Below, in pieces: positions 21,180 to 31,713 of a DNA stretch of 64,000 nt. Location of the stretch: assembly GCF_021740465.1 (NCBI RefSeq), contig NZ_JAIOZR010000008.1, positions 1 to 64,000 of the forward strand, read 5' to 3'. A model generated the notes under the pieces. The model did not search any database. It was not told the DNA's origin and worked only from the letters and a program-made list of their open reading frames with translations. A program made the position numbers and the translations under genes. Source of the DNA: Chlorobium sp. Its GTDB lineage: Bacteria > Bacteroidota > Chlorobiia > Chlorobiales > Chlorobiaceae. Numbering within the stretch: the first letter of the stretch is position 1; every line of letters begins with the position of its first letter.

Positions 21180-22856
21180 CTAACTGAGTTTATAGCCAGG
21201 TCCACCACCGCCTTCGGGCGGAGTCCAGGTAATGATTCCGTAAGGATCTGCAAGAGCACAGCTCTTGCAGTGCAGGCAGTTCGAGGCGTTGATTTTCAGT
21301 GCCGGTTCCGGCGTTTCGATGAATTCGTATACCTTGGCCGGACAGAACACAGTGCAGGGGTTGCCATACTCCTTTCGGCACCGCACAAGGCAGATTTCCG
21401 TTATGTCGCAGGAGTCGATGCGAAGGTGGCAGGGCTGGTTCTCTTCATGCACGGTTCCCGAGCGATAGAGGCACTCCTCTTTGCTGAAGGTGAGTTTTCC
21501 GTCAGGCCTGAATGGATGGAGGGTGCCACCCGGCTGCTTTTTTTTCTCCGGCTGCCGTTTTCCGGAGTCGTCTCTTTTTTTGAGAAACCCGGATGCCAGT
21601 GAAAGACCGGGAAAGGAAAGCTGCATTCCCGCCTGCAGCAGGCCGTGATAGAGTCCTTTTTCAAAAGCCTTCCGGAAGTTCCGGGTGGCGTGCAGTTCCG
21701 CATAAGCCCATGATTTTCTGAACCGATCTTCATAGTCCTGCAGCATCGCTGCGGAAAAGTCGTTCCGGAGCAGCGCCTCGAAAATGGTTTCTGCGGCCAG
21801 CATGCCGGACTTCATGGCCAGGTGTATGCCCTTGAGTCGCTGCATGTTGAGCATGCCGGCGGACTCGCCGGTTACCAGAAATCCCGGCCCGCAGATGCGC
21901 GCCATGGCGTTCAGCCCTCCGGAGGTAATGGCTTTCGCTCCGTACTCGACGAGCGAACCGCCTTCAAGGATTGATGCAATGAAGGGATGCTGCTTGAAGA
22001 GCTGCAGGTTCCGGTGAGGGTCGCTCTCCGGTGCCGTCCGTTCTATTGCCGTGACGAAACCCAGCGAGAGTCCGGTGTTCGAGTATGCGTAGAGCCAGCC
22101 TCCTCCATACCGCTCTGCCTGAAGGGGGTACCCGAACGTATGCCATACCTCTCCTGCCTCCATGCGTCCTTCCGGTATGCGCCATACCTCCTTGACTCCG
22201 GTTTCATAATGCTGCTCATGTGATTCCGGCTGCAGGGAAAAAGTTTTCTGCAGTTCTCCGGCAAGGGTGCCTGCGGGGCCTTCACCGAACACCGTGATCC
22301 TGGCCCTTAGCTCCAGGCCGGGAAGATGGTCTGGTTTCGGGTTTCCCTTCCGGTCGAGCCCCAGGGCTCCGGTAATCAGGCCGCAAACCTTTCCCCCTTC
22401 CACAAGGGGTGCCACGGCTGCAGTGCTGTCGAAGAGCTGTACTCCGGCTTTTTCGGCTTCACCGGCCATCCATGCTCCAAGCCGGCTGAGCGAGACCAGA
22501 GGATAGCCGATATTCCGGAACGGTTCGGGCAGAAAGGGGAAAGCGAATTTTTTCTTTTCCGTCAGAAAGAAGACCCCTTCGCCGGCGGCAACCGCTTCAA
22601 GCGGACAGCCCCGTTCCCGGTAGTCCGGCATCAGCTCTTCAAGGGCCCTGGTATCGAGTACCGCACCGGAAAGCAGATGGGCTCCCCAATGGCGCGATTT
22701 ATCGACGACCGCTATGTCCATTTCGAGCTGTTCGCCAGGATGCTCTGCGTTATGGCGGACGATCAGGTTTTTCAGATGGATCGCGGAGGCAAGGTTTGCC
22801 GGTCCGCCCCCTGCGAAAACCACATCGAATGCAAGCGATTCACGTTCCTCTTTCAC
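21180..22856 (-). CDS. Electron-transfer flavoprotein:quinone oxidoreductase
   Basis: This 558-residue flavoprotein would pass electrons from a reduced electron-transfer flavoprotein to the quinone pool on the inner membrane. It has an N-terminal FAD motif FAGGGPANLASAIHL, the GEGPAGTLAGEL and ICGPGFLVTGESAGMLN segments, and a C-terminal ferredoxin-like part with CLVRC, CTVFCPAKVYEF and NCLHCKSCALADPYG supplying the 4Fe-4S ligands. The final WTPPEGGGGPGY is a strong family hallmark. No ETF alpha or beta genes lie in the window, so the partner is unknown. mnmA follows directly. Confidence 0.9.
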   Translation of the reverse strand: MKEERESLAFDVVFAGGGPANLASAIHLKNLIVRHNAEHPGEQLEMDIAVVDKSRHWGAHLLSGAVLDTRALEELMPDYRERGCPLEAVAAGEGVFFLTEKKKFAFPFLPEPFRNIGYPLVSLSRLGAWMAGEAEKAGVQLFDSTAAVAPLVEGGKVCGLITGALGLDRKGNPKPDHLPGLELRARITVFGEGPAGTLAGELQKTFSLQPESHEQHYETGVKEVWRIPEGRMEAGEVWHTFGYPLQAERYGGGWLYAYSNTGLSLGFVTAIERTAPESDPHRNLQLFKQHPFIASILEGGSLVEYGAKAITSGGLNAMARICGPGFLVTGESAGMLNMQRLKGIHLAMKSGMLAAETIFEALLRNDFSAAMLQDYEDRFRKSWAYAELHATRNFRKAFEKGLYHGLLQAGMQLSFPGLSLASGFLKKRDDSGKRQPEKKKQPGGTLHPFRPDGKLTFSKEECLYRSGTVHEENQPCHLRIDSCDITEICLVRCRKEYGNPCTVFCPAKVYEFIETPEPALKINASNCLHCKSCALADPYGIITWTPPEGGGGPGYKLS

Positions 22857-22892
22857 ATTGCAGCTGTTTTTCTTTAGGTGGAGTCGCGCTGT

Positions 22893-24275
22893 TCAGAGCA
22901 GAATGCCGCGCAGGAGCATCGAGGCGACACTGAAATAGATCAGAATACCGGTAACGTCGACGATGGTGGCAACGAATGGCGCTGAGGATGTGGCCGGATC
23001 GAGTCCCGCACGCTTGAGCAGGAGCGGCAGCATCGAGCCTGCAAGGGTTCCCAGCAGCACAATGCAGATAAGGGCTATACCGACCGTTATGCCTACTGCA
23101 AGCCACGACGGGTCGTAAATGCCGAGGATATGAGACCAGGTTATAACCCTGAAAAATCCAATGAGGCCGAGAATGCTGCCGAGGGCAAGGCCGGAAACGA
23201 TCTCCCTGCGCATGACGGCGAGCCAGTCGCGGATGGTGATTTCTCCAAGTGCCAGCGATCGGATGATAAGCGTCGCAGTCTGCGATCCGGAATTGCCGCC
23301 GCTGGAAATGATGAGCGGAATATAGGTGGCCAGCACAATTGCCTTGGAGAGCTCATCCTCGAAAAACGCCATGGCCGAAGCCGTCAGCATCTCTCCGATA
23401 AAGAGCACCACAAGCCAGACCGCACGTTTTTTTATGACTTCATGGATCGGCAGATCCATATAGGGCTCTTCGAGGGCCTCGATACCGCCGAATTTCTGGA
23501 TATCTTCGGTTTCCTCCTCTTCGGCGACGTCGAGCATATCGTCCACCGTGACCACGCCTATGAGATAGCCGTTGGAATCGACGACCGGCAGCGCCACATT
23601 ATCGTACCGTTTGAATGCTTCGAGTGCGTCCGACTGATCCTGTGTGGCCGTCAGGGTAACGATTTTGTCTTCAGAAATAATGTCGCGCACCCTTTTTTCG
23701 GGAGGGGAGAGCAGCAGCTCCCTTGCAAGCAGTTCACCCTTCAGCTTGCCGTGGTCGTCCACGACGTAGATGACGTTCAGGGTTTCGCTCTCATGGCCGT
23801 AGGTGCGGATATATTCAAGCACCTGGTTGATGTCCCAGTCTTTCTTCACGCTGAGAAAGTCAGGCGACATGAGACGGCCAACGCTTGCTTCAGCATAGGC
23901 GAGCAGGGTTTTGGCAATCTTGAACTCCTTGAACGACAGAAGCTTCAGCAGCTCCTGGGCAACCGGTCCGGGCAGCTCCTCGAGCAGCGCGGTACGGTCA
24001 TCCGCCGACATGCTGTTGAGGATGTGGGTTACATCCTTCTTGGTAAGCGCGGTAAGCAAATTCTGCTGTGAATCGAAATCGAGGTACTCGAAGGTTTCAG
24101 TGGCAAGCTCTTTTGGGAGAAGCCGGAAGAGGATGGCCTGTTCGTTTTCGGGCAGGTCGGAAATGAGTTCCGCCAGATCGGCAGGCATCCAGTCGTTGAA
24201 AATCCGCTGCAGCGCGCTGAAGTTGCGGCGCTCGATCAGTTCCCTGATTTCAGGAAGTATTGGGGTCCCGATCAT
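22893..24275 (-). CDS. mgtE: Magnesium transporter MgtE
   Basis: The 460-residue protein is a Mg2+ channel of the inner membrane. The soluble N-domain (about 1-125, with repeated ALLEELP-like helices) and a CBS pair (about 130-255) form the Mg2+-sensing plug. Five membrane helices follow from about 285, including [25 protein letters not shown], the pore signature. The length matches the Thermus enzyme family. It is probably monocistronic, with an AT-rich 246-bp region upstream. Confidence 0.94.
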   Translation of the reverse strand: MIGTPILPEIRELIERRNFSALQRIFNDWMPADLAELISDLPENEQAILFRLLPKELATETFEYLDFDSQQNLLTALTKKDVTHILNSMSADDRTALLEELPGPVAQELLKLLSFKEFKIAKTLLAYAEASVGRLMSPDFLSVKKDWDINQVLEYIRTYGHESETLNVIYVVDDHGKLKGELLARELLLSPPEKRVRDIISEDKIVTLTATQDQSDALEAFKRYDNVALPVVDSNGYLIGVVTVDDMLDVAEEEETEDIQKFGGIEALEEPYMDLPIHEVIKKRAVWLVVLFIGEMLTASAMAFFEDELSKAIVLATYIPLIISSGGNSGSQTATLIIRSLALGEITIRDWLAVMRREIVSGLALGSILGLIGFFRVITWSHILGIYDPSWLAVGITVGIALICIVLLGTLAGSMLPLLLKRAGLDPATSSAPFVATIVDVTGILIYFSVASMLLRGILL

Positions 24276-24521
24276 GCTGTATAGAGTTTAGGGTTCAGCC
24301 GAAAAAAAGAAACTTTTTCCGAACTTTCCAACATCTGAAGGCACTAATCTTAGCGTTCCTATTTATAAATATTTTATAAGGATATTTCAGTGTGTTCCCC
24401 TCTTTTTTCAATAATCCTGTCGGATTTTGTCGAAAGAGGCGGATATCTGTCATCGGGTACGGTCAAATGCGTGGTCAGGGGTTCGGTTGCATGCGGGTAT
24501 ATTATGTAAATACCTGTGAGA
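24276..24521. other. AT-rich intergenic region upstream of mgtE
   Basis: This 246-bp gap between mgtE and mpg, both on the minus strand, holds no plausible gene. It is distinctly AT-rich around 24360-24385 (tatttataaatattttataa), which could contain the mgtE promoter on the minus strand. I do not see a recognisable Mg2+ riboswitch, although this cannot be excluded by eye. Confidence 0.4.
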
Positions 24522-25124
24522 TTATTTCGTATTGCTGGATGCTTTCACCCGGGAGACGTGCGGGTTGCCGATGATGAATTTTCGCCACGGCAGATCGCGG
24601 CTCCGGGTGATGCCCACTCTCGTGCTGGAGCCGATGGTTTCTTCCGGTAGTTCGGGTGCGTCTTCCAGGTGGAATTCCCCTTCGAAAAGCGATCGGCCAT
24701 TGCAGCTGCGATCGATGTCCATAGCCTGGGTGAGTTTTCCCGGCCCGCTCATGAGGTTGGCTGCCAGGGAGGTGTTGCGCCGCTCCCGCATGAACGATTC
24801 GCCCGCAAGTGGTTCCATGGCCCTTATCAGGACTGCTCCGGCGGTTTGTTCGGGTTCGCTGACGATGTTGAGCATATAGTGGCTGCCGTAGGTGAAATAC
24901 ACGTAAAGTCTGCCGGGTTCGGCGAACATCATGCTGTTTCTTTCCGTTCTGCCCCGCCACGCATGACACGCTTCGTCGCCAAATCCGAGATAGGCTTCGG
25001 TTTCAACGATCCGGCCTTTCAGAAAAGAGCCGTCCGCTATTCTGCGAACAAAGATTTTGCCGAGCAGTTTTGCCGCAAGTTCAAGCGTAGGACGTTCAAA
25101 GAACTGTTTTTCAAGCCGCTGCAT
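24522..25124 (-). CDS. DNA-3-methyladenine glycosylase, AAG/Mpg type
   Basis: The 200-residue base-excision enzyme removes alkylated purines from DNA. It shows [10 protein letters not shown], the catalytic [41 protein letters not shown] and the C-terminal [17 protein letters not shown], all typical of the mammalian-type 3-methyladenine glycosylase family in bacteria. I start at the ATG at 25124 ([17 protein letters not shown]), the usual family N-terminus; an in-frame ATG at 25181 would add 19 unusual residues. It stands alone between mgtE and the divergent parA. Confidence 0.92.
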   Translation of the reverse strand: MQRLEKQFFERPTLELAAKLLGKIFVRRIADGSFLKGRIVETEAYLGFGDEACHAWRGRTERNSMMFAEPGRLYVYFTYGSHYMLNIVSEPEQTAGAVLIRAMEPLAGESFMRERRNTSLAANLMSGPGKLTQAMDIDRSCNGRSLFEGEFHLEDAPELPEETIGSSTRVGITRSRDLPWRKFIIGNPHVSRVKASSNTK

Positions 25125-25359
25125 CAATCCGTCAATACAGTTTGTAAAAGTGCGGGTAAGTATTATAATGTAACAAGTCATGACTGAACTTCAGGGATCT
25201 CACTAAATTTGTTCCGCTGTACGATTGCTATCTCGGGCTATCCCGTGGGTTCTACTCTGAGTTTCCCTTCGACCCCCGCCATGTCAGGAGTCTGAAGATA
25301 GTGCTAACGGCAAGTAATAGAGGTTCCCTTCAACTGCTGTAAAATTCCCTGTTTGGTAC

Positions 25360-26157
25360 ATGGGCAGAGTTATTGCGATTGCAAACCAGAAAGGAGGGGT
25401 TGGCAAAACAACCACGGCCGTCAACATAGCGGCTTCGATTGCTATTTCCGAATTCAGGACGCTGTTGATCGATATCGATCCGCAGGCAAACGCAACATCC
25501 GGGTTCGGCATTGAAACCGGCGACGAAATCGACAACACCTTCTATCAGGTTATGGTGAAAGGCGGCAACATCGAAGACGCCATTCATCCCTCCAGCCTTG
25601 AATATCTCGATGTACTTCCATCCAACGTCAACCTTGTAGGCATGGAGGTTGAACTGGTGAACATGCGTGAGCGGGAGTACGTCATGCAGAAGGCGCTCAG
25701 GGATGTTCGAGAAAGGTACGATTACATTATCATCGATTGTCCCCCATCACTCGGTCTCATAACCCTGAATTCCCTTACCGCTGCGGATTCCGTGCTCATT
25801 CCGGTGCAGGCCGAATACTATGCGCTTGAAGGGCTTGGAAAGCTGTTGAACACCATCAGTATTGTTCGTAAACATCTCAACCCGAAGCTTGAAATAGAGG
25901 GCGTTCTGGTTACCATGTACGATTCCCGTCTGCGTCTTGCCACCCAGGTTGCCGAAGAGGTGAAGAAGTTTTTCAAGGACAAGGTATACAAAACCTACAT
26001 CCGCAGGAACGTCCGCCTTTCGGAAGCTCCAAGCCACGGCAAACCCGCATTGCTTTACGACGCCCAGAGCCTCGGCTCGAAAGACTACCTCGATCTGGCC
26101 AGAGAGATATTTGAGAGAGATGGCAATATTAAAAAATTTAAGGTACGGAAGCCGTAG
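25360..26157 (+). CDS. parA: Chromosome partitioning ATPase ParA/Soj
   Basis: The 265-residue Walker-type ATPase has the deviant Walker A motif [12 protein letters not shown] near the N-terminus, [13 protein letters not shown] and [12 protein letters not shown]. With ParB it drives segregation of replication origins and can regulate initiation through DnaA. The absence of a long N-terminal DNA-binding domain is typical of chromosomal Soj. parB begins 25 bp downstream. No canonical 16-bp parS was found in the window. Confidence 0.96.
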   Translation: MGRVIAIANQKGGVGKTTTAVNIAASIAISEFRTLLIDIDPQANATSGFGIETGDEIDNTFYQVMVKGGNIEDAIHPSSLEYLDVLPSNVNLVGMEVELVNMREREYVMQKALRDVRERYDYIIIDCPPSLGLITLNSLTAADSVLIPVQAEYYALEGLGKLLNTISIVRKHLNPKLEIEGVLVTMYDSRLRLATQVAEEVKKFFKDKVYKTYIRRNVRLSEAPSHGKPALLYDAQSLGSKDYLDLAREIFERDGNIKKFKVRKP

Positions 26158-26182
26158 CTGACCGTAAGGATGGTGTCCCGGT

Positions 26183-27067
26183 ATGTCGAAGAACGCGTTA
26201 GGAAAAGGACTCAAGGCCCTTATCCCCGATGAAGGGTTTGTGGCCTCTCCGAAAGACGAGGAGCAGGAACCAGTCAGCGAAGGCTCCATCGGCAGTCTTC
26301 CTGTGGAAAAAATCAGGGCGAACCCCTTTCAGCCCCGCAAGGAGTTCGACGAAACTGCTCTCGAGGAGTTGAAAAACTCCATTATCGAAAACGGAGTTAT
26401 CCAGCCGGTCACGGTCTGCAGGGATGGCGACGGCTACCAGCTCATCAGCGGCGAGCGGCGACTCAGGGCGGTTACCCAGGCAGGTTTCAAGTATATTCCA
26501 GCCTATATCATCAAGGCGCATGAGGATTCCAGCAAGCTGGAACTTGCACTTATCGAAAATATCCAGAGGGAAGATCTCAACGCCATCGAGGTTGCCCTTG
26601 CCCTGAAAAGCCTTACAACGAAATGCCGGCTTACCCAGGACGAGATAGCCCACAAAGTCGGCAAGAACCGTTCCACCGTAAGCAACTTTCTCCGGCTTCT
26701 GAAGCTTCCCATGGCCATACAGGACAGCATCCGCAAAAGGGATATCTCCTCTGGTCATGCGCGTGCCCTGATCAACCTGCCAGGAGAACAGCAGCAGATC
26801 AAAGCGTGGAAACAGATTGTCAGTCACCAGCTTTCGGTCCGTCAGACTGAGATGCTGGTCAACCGGATGTTCAAGGAGCAGCCGAAACTGACGGAAGAGC
26901 AGGCAAACCCGTCCCCGCACATCAATCAGCTTGAATCGAGGTTGAGAGGCAGGCTTGCCACAAAAGTAAGGATTATCGAAAAAAAGGCCGGGAAAGGGGA
27001 GATCCATATCCAGTACTTCTCGCACGACGATCTCGACCGGATTCTTGATCTGATGGGAGAGGTGTAA
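26183..27067 (+). CDS. parB: Chromosome partitioning protein ParB/Spo0J
   Basis: This 294-residue CTP-dependent clamp binds parS. It shows IRANPFQPRKEFDE, the CTPase/box II motif ISGERRLRAVTQAGF, IENIQREDLNAIE, and the helix-turn-helix around TQDEIAHKVGKNRSTVSNFLRLL. The C-terminal dimerisation segment ends the protein normally. It is cotranscribed with parA and followed by dapB after 24 bp. Confidence 0.96.
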   Translation: MSKNALGKGLKALIPDEGFVASPKDEEQEPVSEGSIGSLPVEKIRANPFQPRKEFDETALEELKNSIIENGVIQPVTVCRDGDGYQLISGERRLRAVTQAGFKYIPAYIIKAHEDSSKLELALIENIQREDLNAIEVALALKSLTTKCRLTQDEIAHKVGKNRSTVSNFLRLLKLPMAIQDSIRKRDISSGHARALINLPGEQQQIKAWKQIVSHQLSVRQTEMLVNRMFKEQPKLTEEQANPSPHINQLESRLRGRLATKVRIIEKKAGKGEIHIQYFSHDDLDRILDLMGEV

Positions 27068-27091
27068 ACAAAAAAGCAGATTACCGAACAG

Positions 27092-27838
27092 ATGAAGTTC
27101 ACTCTTGTAGGAAGCGGAAGAATGGGGCAGCAGGTTGCCGGTGTCATCAACCGCTCGGGCATTCATGAAATCGCTTCGATTCTCGACGATCGGAGCGTCG
27201 TTACCTCGGAAAGTTTTCAGGGCAGTGATGCCATAATTGATTTTACCGTCAGGGAGGCCTTTCTCCAGAATCTTCCGGCCATGCTGCACGCCCGTGTTCC
27301 GGTTGTTGTCGGAACAACGGGCTGGGACGATGAGATGGGGGCGGTGAAGCGGCGGGTTGTCGAGAGCGGCTCGTCTCTGCTTTACTCGGCGAATTTTTCT
27401 CTCGGGGTCAACATTTTTCTCAGAACGGTCAGGGAGGCGGCGCGCCTGATCGCGCCGTTCGATCAGTTCGATATAGCGTTTGCGGAACACCACCATACCG
27501 GCAAGGCTGATTTTCCAAGCGGAACCGCGCTTCGGGCTGCGGAAATGATTCTCTCGGTCAACCCGAGGAAACGAACGATCGTGCGGGAGCTTTCCGACGA
27601 CCGGAAAATTGCCGCTGATGAACTGCAGGTTGCAGCGCTTCGTCTCGGCACTGTTTTCGGCAAGCATATGGCCTGTATCGATTCCGAAACGGATGAAATT
27701 GTTGTTTCGCACAATGCCAAAAACCGCGAAGGTTTTGCCTCCGGTGCCGTGCAGACCGCCAAATGGCTTGCAGCACGCCATACCACTTCGCCTGGTTTCT
27801 ATACCATGGATGATTTTCTCAACGAGATGCTTGCATAA
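27092..27838 (+). CDS. dapB: 4-hydroxy-tetrahydrodipicolinate reductase
   Basis: The 248-residue NAD(P)H-dependent reductase acts in lysine and diaminopimelate synthesis. The N-terminal [11 protein letters not shown] nucleotide motif and the catalytic [15 protein letters not shown] segment are both clear. The protein is slightly short (typical 245-270) but complete. It follows parB by 24 bp and is followed by a membrane-protein gene after 8 bp, so all four genes may share a transcript. Confidence 0.94.
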   Translation: MKFTLVGSGRMGQQVAGVINRSGIHEIASILDDRSVVTSESFQGSDAIIDFTVREAFLQNLPAMLHARVPVVVGTTGWDDEMGAVKRRVVESGSSLLYSANFSLGVNIFLRTVREAARLIAPFDQFDIAFAEHHHTGKADFPSGTALRAAEMILSVNPRKRTIVRELSDDRKIAADELQVAALRLGTVFGKHMACIDSETDEIVVSHNAKNREGFASGAVQTAKWLAARHTTSPGFYTMDDFLNEMLA

Positions 27839-27846
27839 GGCTGAAA

Positions 27847-28395
27847 ATGTGTGCTGAAAAGAGTGACGATGCCTTGCTGCCGTTATCAGGGAAACTGAAG
27901 GCCACAGTTCTCGGGGCGCTGCTGATTGCTGTTACAGCAACGCTACCCTATCTGACGCTGCTCAACGCATTTTTTTTCTCCGGGGTTTTTATTTCCGGCA
28001 TGACGGCCATCTATTATGCCGTGATATCCAACCAGGTCAGGCTTTCCTACAATGAAGCATTCGTTCTGGGAAGTTTCAGCGGTATTGCCGGAGGGGTGTT
28101 TTCCGAAACCCTCAGTTATCTGCTCATAGGACTTGTCGGTTACCGCCCCGGTATGGAAGGCCTGAAGCTTATGGTAGACTGGGCAAGGGATATGGCTGCC
28201 GGAAAGCCGGAACTGGCCGAACAGCTCAGGGTGCTTACCGAAATGGAGGCGCTTGCGCTTGCTCCGGTTTCCCTGACACCGATCGACTTGTTAACCGGAA
28301 TTCTGTTCGCTTCGATCTTCTATGCTCCGATAGCAGGTCTGGGCGGAGTGTTCACGGTGTTCAGGCTGAAGCGTCAGGCGGCGAAGGGGCGTTGA
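27847..28395 (+). CDS. Four-helix membrane protein, unknown function
   Basis: The 182-residue protein has hydrophobic segments at about 20-42, 45-62, 75-97 and 148-168, with a soluble acidic stretch (WARDMAAGKPELAEQLRVLTEM) between the third and fourth. It resembles DUF4199-type small membrane proteins of Bacteroidetes and Chlorobi, but I cannot assign it firmly. The start ATG at 27847 lies 8 bp after dapB. Its stop is one base from the menE stop on the other strand, a tight convergent end with no visible terminator. Confidence 0.65.
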   Translation: MCAEKSDDALLPLSGKLKATVLGALLIAVTATLPYLTLLNAFFFSGVFISGMTAIYYAVISNQVRLSYNEAFVLGSFSGIAGGVFSETLSYLLIGLVGYRPGMEGLKLMVDWARDMAAGKPELAEQLRVLTEMEALALAPVSLTPIDLLTGILFASIFYAPIAGLGGVFTVFRLKRQAAKGR

Positions 28396-28396
28396 T

Positions 28397-29830
28397 TTAC
28401 AAGAGGTTTCCTTCGTCAATCTGCCGGATGTACCATTTCCTGTCGATTTTCTGCGATCCCGGCAGCGTTGTCCACCCGGAGACCCGGATATAGCGGACAG
28501 GGGTTTTCAGCCTTCCTGCCCTGTTCAGCATGCTTTCGTTAATGGTGTCTTCTGAAGGACTTTCCGGTGTTGCGGTTTTAATGAACGCCACCGGTCTCTG
28601 GCCATATTCCCGGTCACGAAGCGGCACCACAAGAGCCTCTTCGATTCCCTCGATAGCGGTCAATGCCTCTTCGATCTCTTCCGGGTGCAGATTTTCACCG
28701 CCTGCTATGAACATGTTGTCTTTACGTCCGAAAACCCTCAGGTTGCCGCTGTCGTCGAGGCTGCCGGTATCACCTGTATGAAACCAGCCTCCGTCATCGA
28801 GACGCAGAACCGGTTTTCCGCCGACGAGGTATCCCTGAAACAGGCAGGCTCCCTTAACAAGAATCTCCCCGTCCCCTGCGATCGAGATATCCCTCCAGGG
28901 GAGCGGTTTTCCGCTGTTTTCCTCGACAAATCTCACGGGAGCCGGTGTTGTGGCGATCTGCGAGCACATTTCAGTTGAGCCGTAACTGAGGTAGATCGGA
29001 ATCTCCTCCCTGATGCTCTTTTCGAGCAGCGGAGCGGGAACGGCGCTTCCTCCGAGCAGTACCGCCTTGAGCTTTCTCAGGCGCGGCAGAGCCGCAGGAT
29101 TGTCCAGAAGCCGGAAGAGCTGCGTGGGCACCAGCGACAGGTGCGTTACCGGATAGCGTTCGATACTTCGTTCAAGGGATTCCTGCGGATCGGGAACGGC
29201 AACAGCCGAGCCTGAGGCCAGTGCCCTGAAGAGCACGGCATAACCTCCGATATGGAAGAGCGGCAGCGAAAGCAGCCAGCAGTCGCCGCTTTCGAGTTGC
29301 ATGTTCCGGGCCGCTCCGAGCGCGCTGTACCAGTGATTGCCGAAACTGTGCAGGGCGGCTTTCGGTGTTCCCGAGCTTGCAGAGGTGTGGATGATGGTGA
29401 CGGGGCGCTCCATGCCGGTCTGTGGTGCAAAGGGTATCGGAATTGCATGTCCGGAAGGGGCTGCTGCGACCGCCCTCAGGTTTTCCGTTCTGAACGCGCT
29501 TTGCGGTGGAATGCATGATGGGTCTGCGGCAAGTACCAGATCTGGCTGCAAGGCATGCAGGGTTTTACCGAGCTGTTCGGAAGGAAACCTGTGGTTCAGG
29601 GGGGCACAGATGATGCCCGTCCTCAGCAGTGCCATAGCGGTCAATGCCGCTTCAGGCGTATTCGGCGAGAGTATGGCCGCCGTGGTGCCGGGGTGCAGAC
29701 CTTTTTTATGGAGCGTTTCCGCCATATGCGACGTTACGGCGGCGCACTCTCTGAAGGAGCGGGTGGTTCCGGAGGAGATCAGTGCGGGTGAGCGGTCGAA
29801 AAGCAGGGATGCACGGTTTACAAGGTCCAT
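28397..29830 (-). CDS. menE: o-Succinylbenzoate-CoA ligase
   Basis: The 477-residue AMP-forming acyl-CoA synthetase activates o-succinylbenzoate for ring closure by MenB. It has the phosphate-binding loop IHTSASSGTPKAALHS (the family's usual TSGTTG is altered to SASSGT), YGSTEMCSQI, and the C-terminal hinge DNMFIAGGENLHPEEIE. Its identity rests on context as the last gene of the men cluster. Its start overlaps menC by 13 bp. Confidence 0.92.
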   Translation of the reverse strand: MDLVNRASLLFDRSPALISSGTTRSFRECAAVTSHMAETLHKKGLHPGTTAAILSPNTPEAALTAMALLRTGIICAPLNHRFPSEQLGKTLHALQPDLVLAADPSCIPPQSAFRTENLRAVAAAPSGHAIPIPFAPQTGMERPVTIIHTSASSGTPKAALHSFGNHWYSALGAARNMQLESGDCWLLSLPLFHIGGYAVLFRALASGSAVAVPDPQESLERSIERYPVTHLSLVPTQLFRLLDNPAALPRLRKLKAVLLGGSAVPAPLLEKSIREEIPIYLSYGSTEMCSQIATTPAPVRFVEENSGKPLPWRDISIAGDGEILVKGACLFQGYLVGGKPVLRLDDGGWFHTGDTGSLDDSGNLRVFGRKDNMFIAGGENLHPEEIEEALTAIEGIEEALVVPLRDREYGQRPVAFIKTATPESPSEDTINESMLNRAGRLKTPVRYIRVSGWTTLPGSQKIDRKWYIRQIDEGNLL

Positions 29831-30888
29831 ATCGAGGTGAGCTTGATGCTCCGCAGCGCAACCTTCTGGCCGTTCCAGTAGAGGTTTTGTGTGTCAAGCC
29901 GGGCATTGACGGGAGCGAAAGGCTTGTCGAGCAGATCGTGTTTGAGAAAGCGGAAGGTATCGAGTCCGCATGCTGACGGCAGAGCTGCGCAGCATGCCGC
30001 CATCAAGGCATAGAAGCTCAGGCTGATGCCGCTTTCAAAGGTCGAACTGAAGACGGTCTGCAGGCTTTTGTTTCTTGCCTGTTCGGCCAGGGCAAGCGTT
30101 GCTTTGATTCCTCCCAGACGGTTCGGCTTGAGAACATATGCCTTCAGGCATTTGGATGGTATGCTTCGGGCCAGCTCCGGATTCTGCCAGAGGGTTTCGT
30201 CGAGTGCCGAGGGTATGGAAGTTCGCTCATGAAGTTCCTCGATCTGCTCCGGGTTTTTCAGTGGTTCTTCGATGTATTCGATACTTCCTTCGGGCACATT
30301 CCGGCTGAATTCGACCGCCTCATCGAGACTCATGGACTGGTTTGCATCAAGCCGCAGGGCGATGGAACCGTTATAGGTACTTTTCAGCATCCGGATACTT
30401 CTGAGCGCCTCTTCTGCGCCGGCAGCGTTCACTTTCAGCTTGAAGGTGCGGTACCCCTGCCTGTAATACTCCTCCGCACGTTTTTCCACGGTCGCCGTAT
30501 CCCCGAAAAGCAGGGCGTTCAGTGCTATTGCTGGAGCCGGAGCACGTTCTGAAAGGTGTGGCAGCTGTTGCGAACTCTGCGCTTCGAGGTTGAATAACGC
30601 CATTTCGAGACCGGTTCTTACCGAAGGATAAAGTTCGCCGGAGAGCGGCCCCGATTCGGTGAAATCATTTTTTGTGAGCACCGCCATAAGCTGTTGTTCG
30701 GCAGCCGGAAGAGGCTCGTTGTGCAGACCGGGAAGCGGCGCAATCTCCCCATAGGCGGTGGATTTTCCGTCTCCGCTTTTCAGGGCGAGTACAATACCTT
30801 CCCGATGGTGCAGCCGACAGCCTTTTACGGTTATCGGCTCGCTGAACGGGATCGAGTACCTGTAGAGATGTGAGTATGCTGCGTTCAC
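29818..30888 (-). CDS. menC: o-Succinylbenzoate synthase
   Basis: This 356-residue enolase-superfamily enzyme dehydrates SHCHC to o-succinylbenzoate. Catalytic features are the KLKVNA lysines, [20 protein letters not shown] and SALDETLW metal ligands, and KPNRLGGI. The C-terminal ~30 residues after the barrel extend to overlap menE. Its start overlaps menB by four bases (ATGA junction at 30885-30888). Confidence 0.92.
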   Translation of the reverse strand: MNAAYSHLYRYSIPFSEPITVKGCRLHHREGIVLALKSGDGKSTAYGEIAPLPGLHNEPLPAAEQQLMAVLTKNDFTESGPLSGELYPSVRTGLEMALFNLEAQSSQQLPHLSERAPAPAIALNALLFGDTATVEKRAEEYYRQGYRTFKLKVNAAGAEEALRSIRMLKSTYNGSIALRLDANQSMSLDEAVEFSRNVPEGSIEYIEEPLKNPEQIEELHERTSIPSALDETLWQNPELARSIPSKCLKAYVLKPNRLGGIKATLALAEQARNKSLQTVFSSTFESGISLSFYALMAACCAALPSACGLDTFRFLKHDLLDKPFAPVNARLDTQNLYWNGQKVALRSIKLTSIWTL

Positions 30889-31706
30889 GGTCGTTTCGGA
30901 AATTTCGAGAAATCCGGTTTGCGCTTTTCGACAAAGGCATTTTTACCTTCCTGGGCCTCTTCGCTCATATAGTAGAGCAGGGTGGCGTTGCCGGCAAGTT
31001 CCTGCAGCCCGGCCTGACCGTCGCAGTCCGCATTGAGTGCCGATTTCAGGCAACGGATGGCGAGCGGCGAGTTGGCAAGAATTTCACGGCACCACTCCAC
31101 GGTTTCCTCTTCGAGGCGCTCAAGCGGAACAACCGTGTTGACCAGGCCCATCGCAAGAGCATCCGTTGCATTGTACTGACGGCAGAGGTACCAGATTTCA
31201 CGGGCTTTTTTCTGTCCTACAAGCCGTGCCATATAGCTTGCTCCCCAACCGCCGTCAAACGAGCCTACCTTTGGTCCGGTTTGACCGAATACGGCATTTT
31301 CGGCGGCAATGGTAAGGTCGCAAAGCATATGCAGGACATGTCCTCCTCCGATAGCGTACCCTGCAACCATGGCAATGACCGGTTTCGGGCAGGTTCGGAT
31401 GTCCCGCTGGAAATCAAGCACATTCAGACGGTTGACCCCCTTGGCGTCGGCATAGCCGGCATAGCCGCGGATTTTCTGGTCACCCCCCGAACAGAAGGCC
31501 ATATCACCTGCTCCTGTAAGGATAACGACGCCGATCTCCTGATCGTTGCGTGCGTCCGACAGAGCCGTAATCATCTCCTCGACGGTCTGGGGACGGAACG
31601 CGTTGCGCACTTCAGGGCGGTTGATGGTAATTTTTGCTATACCTTCGGCTTTATGATAGAGGATATCGGTAAATTCGCCCGCAGGTATCCATTGTACAGC
31701 GTTCAT
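30885..31706 (-). CDS. menB: 1,4-Dihydroxy-2-naphthoyl-CoA synthase
   Basis: The 273-residue crotonase-fold enzyme closes the naphthoate ring. [11 protein letters not shown], the oxyanion-hole [18 protein letters not shown] segment, [31 protein letters not shown] and the C-terminal [13 protein letters not shown] are all MenB hallmarks. It lies 7 bp after menH, coupled to menC by an ATGA junction. Confidence 0.96.
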   Translation of the reverse strand: MNAVQWIPAGEFTDILYHKAEGIAKITINRPEVRNAFRPQTVEEMITALSDARNDQEIGVVILTGAGDMAFCSGGDQKIRGYAGYADAKGVNRLNVLDFQRDIRTCPKPVIAMVAGYAIGGGHVLHMLCDLTIAAENAVFGQTGPKVGSFDGGWGASYMARLVGQKKAREIWYLCRQYNATDALAMGLVNTVVPLERLEEETVEWCREILANSPLAIRCLKSALNADCDGQAGLQELAGNATLLYYMSEEAQEGKNAFVEKRKPDFSKFPKRP

Positions 31707-31713
31707 AAAGGTT

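Noticed and set aside
26198-27781. 527-codon open frame on the minus strand
   Set aside because: It is antisense to parB and dapB, both with clear family motifs.
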